Source of the DNA: Comamonadaceae bacterium
Lineage (GTDB): Bacteria > Pseudomonadota > Gammaproteobacteria > Burkholderiales > Burkholderiaceae_C
NCBI GenBank assembly: GCA_947371775.1
Contig: CANBQX010000063.1
Coordinates: forward strand, 1-10,742
Reading direction: 5' to 3'
Length of the DNA stretch: 10,742 nucleotides
Shown piece by piece: positions 1-4,856 of this stretch. Both the position numbers and the translations under genes were made by a program. The notes under the pieces were generated by a model. That model searched no databases. It was not told the DNA's origin and saw nothing but the letters and a program-made list of their open reading frames with translations. Every line of letters starts with the position of its first letter. The stretch's first letter is position 1.

Positions 1-792
1 GGCTTTTCGCAGATTGAAATCACCAGCTTTGTCAGCCCCAAGTGGGTGCCGCAAATGGCGGACAACGCGCAGGTGATGGCGGGTATTGAGCGCAAAACCG
101 GTGTGCGCTATTCGGTGCTAACGCCCAATATGCAGGGCCTGGACGCCGCTTTGTTGAGCAAGCCCGACGAGATCGTGGTCTTCGGCGCCGCCAGCGAGGC
201 CTTCAGCCAAAAAAACATCAATTGCAGCATCGCCCAGAGCATGGAGCGCTTTCGTCCGGTGGTGGCCGCGGCGCTGGCGCAGGGCGTGGCGGTGCGTGGC
301 GCGATTTCTTGTGCGCTGGGCTGCCCCTACGAGGGCGAGATTGCGCCCGAGCGGGTGGCGCTGGTCGCGCGCCTGATGCGCGAGATGGGTGTGCAGCACG
401 TGGGTGTGGCTGACACCATTGGCGTGGGCACGCCGCGCAAGGTGCAGGCGGCGCTGGAGGGGGCGTTGCGCCACTACCCTCTGGAAGCCGTGTCGGGCCA
501 CTTTCACGACACCTACGGCCAGGCCTTGGCCAATACCTTGGCCGCTTTGGAGCTGGGTATTTCGAGCTTTGACACCTCGGTGGCGGGGCTGGGCGGCTGC
601 CCCTATGCCAAGGGTGCCACCGGCAACGTGGCGACCGAAGATGTGGTGTTTATGCTGCACGGCATGGGGATCGAGACGGGCATTGACCTGGAGCGTTTGC
701 TGGATGCCAGCGCCTTCATCAGCGGGTTTTTGGAGCGTGTGCCAAACTCGCGCGCAGCCAAAGCCCTTTTGACCCGCCGCCATGCCGCCTGA
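1..792 (+). CDS. mvaB: Hydroxymethylglutaryl-CoA lyase, 3' part (5' end outside window)
   Basis: The reading frame is open from base 1 and ends at TGA 790-792, giving 263 visible residues; the true start lies upstream. The enzyme cleaves 3-hydroxy-3-methylglutaryl-CoA to acetoacetate and acetyl-CoA, the last step of leucine degradation, in the cytoplasm. Visible family landmarks, in order, are IEITSFVSPKWVPQMAD at the start of the window, the loop DTIGVGTP near 412-435, the metal-ligand segment HFHDTYGQ (499-522), and the signature VAGLGGCPYAKGATGN, whose Cys codon (598-600) is the conserved active-site cysteine of HMG-CoA lyases. The TIM-barrel order of these motifs is normal and no frameshift is seen. 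Since a typical bacterial enzyme has about 300 residues, roughly 35-45 N-terminal residues are missing. Its last 11 bases overlap the DUF1289 gene. An isopropylmalate/homocitrate synthase relative is less likely, given the lyase-specific GLGGCPYA motif. Confidence 0.95.
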   Translation, partial: GFSQIEITSFVSPKWVPQMADNAQVMAGIERKTGVRYSVLTPNMQGLDAALLSKPDEIVVFGAASEAFSQKNINCSIAQSMERFRPVVAAALAQGVAVRGAISCALGCPYEGEIAPERVALVARLMREMGVQHVGVADTIGVGTPRKVQAALEGALRHYPLEAVSGHFHDTYGQALANTLAALELGISSFDTSVAGLGGCPYAKGATGNVATEDVVFMLHGMGIETGIDLERLLDASAFISGFLERVPNSRAAKALLTRRHAA

Positions 793-1081
793 CGCTCCGC
801 CACTTTCTACCGCCCGAACCCAGCGCATGCGGCGCGGTGCGCCTCCCGATCCCGCTACCAAATACCAGCGCCTGCTGGCGGCCAGGCTGGATGACGCGCT
901 GGACACACCTTACGCGCCGCCATCGCCCTGTGTGTCGGTGTGTCAGATGGACGCCCAAACCGGCTGGTGCCTGGGCTGTTTGCGCACCATTGAAGAAATT
1001 GGTGCCTGGGCCAGCAACACCGACCAGGACAAACGCGAAGTTTGGCAACGCATCGGCCAACGGCTGGAATTTTTGAAATGA
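782..1081 (+). CDS. DUF1289 family small cysteine-rich protein
   Basis: This 99-residue protein has the DUF1289 core: SPCVSVCQMD followed by TGWCLGCLRTIEEI and a Trp-containing helix (residues about 48-95). The four cysteines in CVSVC and CLGC suggest a small metal-binding fold. That is inferred from spacing; no biochemical role is established for the family. The first 45 or so residues are Pro/Ala/Arg-rich and probably disordered. The start at ATG 782 overlaps the HMG-CoA lyase stop by 11 bases and lacks a clear Shine-Dalgarno sequence, which fits translational coupling. An internal ATG at 827 is a possible alternative start. The gene ends at TGA 1079-1081, overlapping the next start in an ATGA arrangement. 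DUF1289 genes are often found beside metabolic enzymes in beta- and gammaproteobacteria, but I assign no function. Confidence 0.85.
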   Translation: MPPDAPPLSTARTQRMRRGAPPDPATKYQRLLAARLDDALDTPYAPPSPCVSVCQMDAQTGWCLGCLRTIEEIGAWASNTDQDKREVWQRIGQRLEFLK

Positions 1082-1722
1082 AGCAAATCACCTTCTTCCT
1101 CGACTTTATTTCTCCCTACGCCTATTTGGCGTTCAAGGCACTGCCCCAGGCGCTGGAAGGTCTGAGCTACAACGTGCGCTACCAACCGGTGTTTTTGGGC
1201 GGCGTGCTCAAGGCCCGACAGCAGCTGGGGCCCGCAGAGGTTCCTGGCAAGCGGGAGTGGGTGTACCGCCAATCCCAGTGGCTGGCCCAGGCCCAAGGTG
1301 TGCGCTTGGACCTGCCATCCGGTCATCCTTTCAACCCGCTGGGGCTGTTGCGCCTGGCCGTGGCCAGTGACGCGCAAGGCCTGCCCAACCGCTATGTGTG
1401 CGAAACCCTGTTTCGCCACGTGTGGGAAGGCGGCCAGGACGCCTCTGATGCACAGCGCCTGCAAAAGCTGACCGAACAACTTGCCCCAGCGCGCGACCCG
1501 AATGGGGACGAGGTGCGCGACCAGCTCAAAGCCCACACCGACAGCGCGATTGCACAAGGTGTGTTCGGCGTGCCAAGTTATGCCGTGGACGGCAAAGTGC
1601 TGTGGGGCCTGGACGCGCTGCCCATGCTGCGCGCCTGCGTGGCCGGTGACCCCTGGTTCGTGGATGGGCACTGGGAGCAAGCCGCCGCGCTGCCCTCGGG
1701 ACTCCCGGCCCGCAAAGCCTAG
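1078..1722 (+). CDS. 2-hydroxychromene-2-carboxylate isomerase family protein (GST-kappa / DsbA-like fold)
   Basis: This 214-residue protein resembles HCCA isomerases such as NahD, glutathione-dependent enzymes of aromatic (naphthalene) catabolism related to kappa-class glutathione transferases. The N-terminal beta strand ITFFLDFISPYAYLAF places Ser12 where the catalytic/glutathione-activating Ser lies in the family. The helical insertion covers the middle (about residues 30-150). The thioredoxin-fold cis-proline motif GVPSY is at 164-168 and is followed by the typical LWGLDALPML. The length matches the family (about 200 residues). ATG 1078 is chosen because it overlaps the DUF1289 stop (ATGA), has a GGAA at 1066-1069, and begins right at the conserved domain; an in-frame ATG at 1042 would add 12 unconserved residues. 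No other aromatic-degradation gene is visible here, so the real substrate is unknown. A general glutathione-dependent isomerase or transferase is equally possible. Confidence 0.88.
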   Translation: MKQITFFLDFISPYAYLAFKALPQALEGLSYNVRYQPVFLGGVLKARQQLGPAEVPGKREWVYRQSQWLAQAQGVRLDLPSGHPFNPLGLLRLAVASDAQGLPNRYVCETLFRHVWEGGQDASDAQRLQKLTEQLAPARDPNGDEVRDQLKAHTDSAIAQGVFGVPSYAVDGKVLWGLDALPMLRACVAGDPWFVDGHWEQAAALPSGLPARKA

Positions 1723-1752
1723 CGCGCACAACTTCTTCCCTCTTTTTTCGCT

Positions 1753-2382
1753 ATGAACCTGAATACCTGGTGGCTGTTTTTCGGCATGACCTTTGTGGTG
1801 TCGGCAACGCCCGGCCCCAACATGCTGCTCATCATGAGCACCAGCGCCCGTTGGGGCGTGCGTGCAGCGGTGGCGGCCATGGCAGGTTGCATGAGCTCTT
1901 TGCTGGTGATGATGTGTGTGTCGGCCGCCGGGCTGGGTGCGGTGTTGCATACCTTTCCAGCGGTGTTTGATGCCTTGCGTCTTTTGGGCGCAGCCTATTT
2001 GGCCTACCTCGGTGTGCAGTGCTGGCGTGCGCCCGTGCACGAGACGGCGCAGGATGTGCCCTTGACGCCCCCCGCGAATGAAACGGCGTGGTCTTTGTAC
2101 CGTCGCGGCGCCATGGTGGCGGGCAGCAACCCCAAAGCCATGCTGTTTGCAGCGGCGTTCTTTCCGCAATTCATCCATGCCGTTAGCCCCGCGGTGCCGC
2201 AATTTGCCATTCTGTTGGCGACCTTTACGGTGATCGAGGTGTCTTGGTACTTTGCCTATGCCTTTAGCGGCCACAAGCTGTCGCAGTACCTGCAGCAGGC
2301 CCGGGTCATGCGCGCCTTCAATCGCATTACCGGTGGCGCATTTGTCGGCTTTGCAGGCCTGATGGCCTTGGTGCGCGACTAG
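1753..2382 (+). CDS. LysE/RhtB family amino-acid exporter
   Basis: This 209-residue inner-membrane protein has the size and motifs of the LysE/RhtB translocators, which export amino acids or related small metabolites by proton antiport. The first hydrophobic segment carries the family motif SATPGPNMLLIM (residues 17-28). A second conserved block, GSNPKAMLFAAAFFPQF, starts at residue 124. Hydrophobic stretches near residues 6-28, 38-60, 65-85, 119-138, 145-170 and 188-207 fit the usual six spans. The substrate cannot be told from sequence. The gap to the upstream isomerase gene is 30 bases and contains a pyrimidine-rich run (about 1733-1749) but no recognisable Shine-Dalgarno sequence ahead of ATG 1753. 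The start is supported by its position just before the first membrane span. The gene probably belongs to the same transcription unit, although weak translation from a pyrimidine-rich leader is an inference. Confidence 0.92.
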   Translation: MNLNTWWLFFGMTFVVSATPGPNMLLIMSTSARWGVRAAVAAMAGCMSSLLVMMCVSAAGLGAVLHTFPAVFDALRLLGAAYLAYLGVQCWRAPVHETAQDVPLTPPANETAWSLYRRGAMVAGSNPKAMLFAAAFFPQFIHAVSPAVPQFAILLATFTVIEVSWYFAYAFSGHKLSQYLQQARVMRAFNRITGGAFVGFAGLMALVRD

Positions 2383-2464
2383 CCCAATTGACGGCAATGG
2401 CATGGGCGCAGGCCTGCCCAGGGTGTCCAGTGAAGCCGCTTTGCTTGGCTAAAAGCAGCAATCG

Positions 2465-2478
2465 TCAAAATATTTTGA
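2465..2478. promoter_or_regulatory. 14-base perfect AT-rich palindrome, candidate operator
   Basis: TCAAAATATTTTGA reads identically on both strands. Its place in the non-coding stretch, upstream of the transporter gene, is compatible with a binding site for a dimeric regulator. No regulator is encoded nearby and no known consensus is matched with confidence. An AT-rich palindrome of this length could also arise by chance in the AT-rich part of the region. Confidence 0.35.
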
Positions 2479-2526
2479 AGAAATGCCAAAGCAGTGGGGA
2501 ATCGAAAACCTGGGCATGAAACCTTC

Positions 2527-2554
2527 AAAAAGCACCAAAACCTGCGCTTTTTTT
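2527..2554 (+). terminator. Weak terminator-like hairpin with T run
   Basis: AAAAAGC (2527-2533) pairs with GCTTTTT (2546-2552) around a 12-base loop, and the T run extends to 2554. The stem has only two G-C pairs and lies 145 bases after the LysE stop. It may end transcripts from the upstream cluster, in either direction, but is much weaker than the terminator at 4531-4559. Confidence 0.3.
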
Positions 2555-2582
2555 ACATTAAGAAATAAGTTCCAAGGGTTTA

Positions 2583-2696
2583 CGTGTAGTCCACACGATG
2601 CCTGATCGCTAGGCGTAAGTTTCTGCAAGAAACGCGTCAGAGTACCGTCAGCACTCACAACAATAGTGCGCGACATTCAACAAGTGTGTTGTTGGA
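2583..2696 (+). promoter_or_regulatory. Run of five small dyads, possible structured leader of the MHS gene
   Basis: Five consecutive inverted repeats are seen: 2583-2587/2593-2597 (CGTGT/ACACG), 2598-2603/2611-2616 (ATGCCT/AGGCGT, one wobble), 2619-2624/2628-2633 (GTTTCT/AGAAAC), 2651-2655/2665-2669 (GCACT/AGTGC) and 2676-2683/2689-2696 (core CAACAA/TTGTTG, two outer pairs including a wobble). Each alone is short enough to be chance. Together they cover most of the 115 bases before the ribosome binding site. They do not match any riboswitch class I recognise. Confidence 0.3.
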
Positions 2697-2705
2697 CTTT
2701 TCATC

Positions 2706-2711
2706 AGGAGA
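2706..2711 (+). promoter_or_regulatory. Ribosome binding site of the MHS transporter
   Basis: AGGAGA lies 7 bases before ATG 2719. This decides the start in favour of ATG 2719 over an in-frame GTG at 2686, which would put this sequence inside the coding region. Confidence 0.85.
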
Positions 2712-2718
2712 CAAAACT

Positions 2719-4479
2719 ATGGCAACAGTAGCGGCACGGCCGATGTCCGGGGAAGAGAAGAAGGTCATCTTCGCCTCTTCACTCGGAACCGTTTTTGAGT
2801 GGTACGACTTTTACCTGTACGGTACTTTGGCAGGCATCATCGCCAAGCAGTTTTTCAGCGGCTTGGATGAGACTTCGGCCTACATTTTTGCGCTGCTGGC
2901 TTTTGCCGCTGGCTTTATCGTGCGTCCTTTCGGCGCTCTGGTGTTCGGCCGTTTGGGCGACATGATTGGCCGCAAGTACACCTTCCTGGTCACGATTTTG
3001 ATCATGGGCTTGTCGACGTTTATCGTCGGTATCTTGCCCAACTACGCAACCATTGGTGCTGCTGCTCCTGTGATCCTGATTGCGCTGCGTATGCTGCAAG
3101 GTCTGGCGCTCGGCGGTGAGTACGGTGGAGCTGCAACCTATGTGGCGGAGCACGCGCCTCAGGGTAAGCGTGGTGCCTATACCTCCTGGATTCAAACCAC
3201 CGCCACCTTGGGCTTGTTCTTGAGCCTGATGGTGATTTTGGGTACCCGTACTGCCATCGGTGAAGACGCGTTTGCCGATTGGGGCTGGCGCGTTCCGTTC
3301 CTGGTGTCTATCTTGTTGTTGGGCGTGTCGGTGTATATCCGCTTGTCCATGAACGAGTCGCCTGCTTTCACCAAAATGAAAGCAGAAGGCAAGACGTCGA
3401 AGGCACCCCTGAGCGAAGCCTTTGGTCAGTGGAAAAACCTGAAGATCGTGATCTTGGCACTGGTCGGTTTGACCGCTGGTCAAGCCGTGGTCTGGTATAC
3501 CGGTCAGTTCTACGCCTTGTTCTTCCTGACCCAGTCCCTGAAAGTGGACGGTCCTACCGCCAACATCATGATTGCCGCTGCGTTGGTGATCGGCACACCG
3601 TTCTTCATTGTGTTTGGTTCTTTGTCCGACAAAATCGGCCGCAAGCCCATCATTTTGGCCGGTTGCCTCTTGGCCGTGGTCACCTATTTCCCGGTGTTCA
3701 ACGCCCTGACCAAGGCTGCCAACCCTGACCTGGCGGCTGCGCAGGCATCGTCCAAAGTCACCGTGACTGCCGACCCTGCTGAGTGCTCGTTCCAGTTCAA
3801 CCCGACCGGCACCAAAAAGTTCACGTCTTCTTGCGATATCGCCAAGCAGAAACTGGCTTCTGCATCGGTGAGCTACGACAACATCGTGGCGCCTGCCGGA
3901 ACGCCTGCCGTGATCAAAGTGGGTGATACCGAAGTGACCACCGTTGTGACGCCTGAAGACATTGCAGCAGCCAAAGACGGCGCTGACAAGAAACTGGCTG
4001 AACTCAATGCTGCTGAACCCAAAGATGCCAAGGCGATTGCTGCTGCAACTGCCCGTGTGAAAGCTTTGAGCGGCGAGAAAACAGCGAAAGACGCAGTCTT
4101 GAGTGGCAAATTGTCTGCGGCTCTCAAAGCAGCCAACTACCCTGCCAAAGCCGACATGGCCAAGTTTGACAAGGTCACTGTCATTGTGATCCTGACCTAC
4201 CTGGTGATCTTGGTGACCATGGTGTACGGCCCCATTGCCGCCATGCTGGTGGAAATGTTCCCGACCCGCATCCGCTACACCTCCATGAGCTTGCCCTACC
4301 ACATCGGTAACGGCTGGTTCGGCGGTCTGCTGCCCACAACGACATTCGCGATCGTGGCCCAAACCGGCAATATGTACAACGGCTTGTGGTATCCCATCAT
4401 CATCGCTGGCATTACCGTCGTCATCGGTACCTTGTTCATCAAGGAAACCAAAGACGTGGACATTTACGCCAACGACTAA
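2719..4479 (+). CDS. MHS-type MFS transporter (metabolite:H+ symporter) with long periplasmic insert
   Basis: This 586-residue inner-membrane protein belongs to the metabolite:H+ symporter branch of the major facilitator superfamily (relatives: ProP, KgtP, ShiA). It takes up a small metabolite, probably an organic acid or osmolyte, with protons; the substrate is not readable. Landmarks are FEWYDFYLYG in TM1 (26-35), the loop 2-3 motif GRLGDMIGRK (77-86), RMLQGLALGGEYGGA in TM4 (124-138) and the second-half repeat GSLSDKIGRKP (300-310). Twelve spans can be placed. Between TM9 and TM10 lies an insertion, about residues 335-482, predicted periplasmic. Its first part holds Cys356 and Cys372, a possible disulfide; its second part is Ala/Lys/Glu/Asp-rich and likely helical. 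Typical MHS proteins have about 430-450 residues, and the insert explains the excess. I recall similar but shorter inserts in other betaproteobacterial MHS proteins. The gene stands alone, flanked by a long leader and a strong terminator. Confidence 0.93.
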   Translation: MATVAARPMSGEEKKVIFASSLGTVFEWYDFYLYGTLAGIIAKQFFSGLDETSAYIFALLAFAAGFIVRPFGALVFGRLGDMIGRKYTFLVTILIMGLSTFIVGILPNYATIGAAAPVILIALRMLQGLALGGEYGGAATYVAEHAPQGKRGAYTSWIQTTATLGLFLSLMVILGTRTAIGEDAFADWGWRVPFLVSILLLGVSVYIRLSMNESPAFTKMKAEGKTSKAPLSEAFGQWKNLKIVILALVGLTAGQAVVWYTGQFYALFFLTQSLKVDGPTANIMIAAALVIGTPFFIVFGSLSDKIGRKPIILAGCLLAVVTYFPVFNALTKAANPDLAAAQASSKVTVTADPAECSFQFNPTGTKKFTSSCDIAKQKLASASVSYDNIVAPAGTPAVIKVGDTEVTTVVTPEDIAAAKDGADKKLAELNAAEPKDAKAIAAATARVKALSGEKTAKDAVLSGKLSAALKAANYPAKADMAKFDKVTVIVILTYLVILVTMVYGPIAAMLVEMFPTRIRYTSMSLPYHIGNGWFGGLLPTTTFAIVAQTGNMYNGLWYPIIIAGITVVIGTLFIKETKDVDIYAND

Positions 4480-4497
4480 GCTGGTACTCGATTGGTC

Positions 4498-4526
4498 GCA
4501 GTTCCAGTGCTGAGCGCTGGAACTGT
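4498..4526 (+). terminator. Strong hairpin after the MHS gene (first of two)
   Basis: A 13-base-pair stem (4498-4510 with 4514-4526, two G-T wobbles) closes a three-base TGA loop. It lies 18 bases after the transporter stop and is followed only by a short TTTT. It may assist termination or protect the 3' end of the mRNA; it is less typical as a terminator than the next hairpin. Confidence 0.55.
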
Positions 4527-4530
4527 TTTG

Positions 4531-4559
4531 AAGGCCCTCCGCAATGGGGGCCTTTTTTT
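4531..4559 (+). terminator. Rho-independent terminator of the MHS gene
   Basis: AAGGCCCTC (4531-4539) pairs with GGGGGCCTT (4546-4554), with one G-T wobble and a six-base loop. The run of seven T at 4553-4559 follows directly. This is a textbook intrinsic terminator, 51 bases after the transporter stop. Confidence 0.92.
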
Positions 4560-4573
4560 ATGAAGGAATTGTT

Positions 4574-4732
4574 ATGTGGAAAATCATTGTTGGGTTTGCA
4601 GTGTTTGCCGCCGTTGCCTTGTTCGTATTGAGCAAGGGCGGCGATATTGACATGAGCGGGGAGAAGCACGGTGCCAGTCCCGAAGCCGAGGCTCCGGCTG
4701 CATCTGCCAAAGCGAGCGCTGCCAGCCAGTAA
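4574..4732 (+). CDS. 52-residue single-span membrane protein, unknown function
   Basis: The frame encodes a 52-residue protein. Residues 1-3 (MWK) precede a hydrophobic segment (about 4-19, rich in Val, Ala and Phe), then a charged stretch SKGGDIDMSGEKHG and an Ala/Ser/Glu/Pro-rich tail. It looks like a small inner-membrane anchor with a soluble low-complexity tail; no family is recognised. ATG 4574 is preferred because AAGGA (4563-4567) lies 6 bases before it and the membrane segment begins directly. An in-frame ATG at 4544 sits inside the upstream terminator and has no ribosome binding site. The gene begins only 14 bases after the terminator U-tract, leaving no room for a separate promoter downstream of it. 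It is therefore either expressed by readthrough or from a promoter inside or before the terminator. No clear terminator separates it from uvrA. Confidence 0.7.
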   Translation: MWKIIVGFAVFAAVALFVLSKGGDIDMSGEKHGASPEAEAPAASAKASAASQ

Positions 4733-4797
4733 CAGCCACTGGCTCAATATGCCGAGCACCGCTTGGAATGCACGGCTGCTGTGAATGGGAACCCGTG

Positions 4798-4826
4798 CTG
4801 AAAGGGTAATCCCCAACTCCTAGAAT
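4798..4826 (+). promoter_or_regulatory. Candidate sigma-70 promoter of the giant uvrA
   Basis: CTGAAA (4798-4803, four of six to TTGACA) and TAGAAT (4821-4826, five of six to TATAAT) are separated by 17 bases. A transcript would start near 4832-4834, about 24 bases before ATG 4857. No LexA box of the CTGT-N8-ACAG type is seen in 4733-4856, so SOS control is not indicated by the sequence. Confidence 0.5.
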
Positions 4827-4852
4827 GCTTCTCCCATTCTCAGAGAGCATTC
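4823..4852. promoter_or_regulatory. Inverted repeat overlapping -10 and ribosome binding region of uvrA
   Basis: GAATGCT (4823-4829) and AGCATTC (4846-4852) are perfect inverted copies. Allowing one bulged T, the arms extend to 4823-4833 and 4843-4852. The left arm covers most of the candidate -10 box. The right arm contains GAGAG (4843-4847), the only Shine-Dalgarno-like sequence before ATG 4857. If transcription starts near 4833 the left arm is mostly untranscribed, so a protein-binding operator is more likely than an RNA hairpin; a longer transcript from upstream could instead fold and mask the ribosome binding site. Confidence 0.4.
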
Positions 4853-4856
4853 ACTT

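Larger units (their letters stand above)
2383..2718 (+). other. 336-base intergenic region upstream of the MHS transporter
   Basis: No convincing gene is present. The stretch is GC-rich up to about 2445, then clearly more AT-rich. It contains a perfect 14-base palindrome (2465-2478), a weak terminator-like hairpin with a T run (2527-2554), and five small dyads between 2583 and 2696. I could not find a convincing sigma-70 -35/-10 pair: TTTACA at 2552-2557 has no good -10 at the right distance. The transporter promoter is nonetheless expected here, because the upstream gene ends 336 bases away. A 75-codon minus-strand frame (2449-2676) shows no ribosome binding site or recognisable domain. Confidence 0.6.

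Noticed and set aside
943..2403. 486-codon minus-strand open frame
   Set aside because: It lies antisense to the isomerase and LysE genes, whose products show clear family motifs; its own translation is His/Gly/Gln-rich with no domain, as expected of a codon-bias shadow in GC-rich DNA.
2449..2676. 75-codon minus-strand frame in the intergenic region
   Set aside because: It is not antisense to a gene, so it was considered. But it has no Shine-Dalgarno sequence before its ATG, no recognisable domain, and overlaps the dyads and palindrome. Conservation data could reopen it.
2686..2718. GTG 2686 as start of the MHS transporter
   Set aside because: The 11 extra residues are not family-like, and the strong AGGAGA at 2706-2711 is correctly placed for ATG 2719.
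2779..4362. 527-codon minus-strand open frame
   Set aside because: Antisense shadow of the MHS transporter; His/Gln-rich translation, no membrane or domain signature and no ribosome binding site noticed.
4733..4856. LexA/SOS box upstream of uvrA
   Set aside because: No CTGT-N8-ACAG-like sequence was found on reading the region; the inverted repeat present has different arms.
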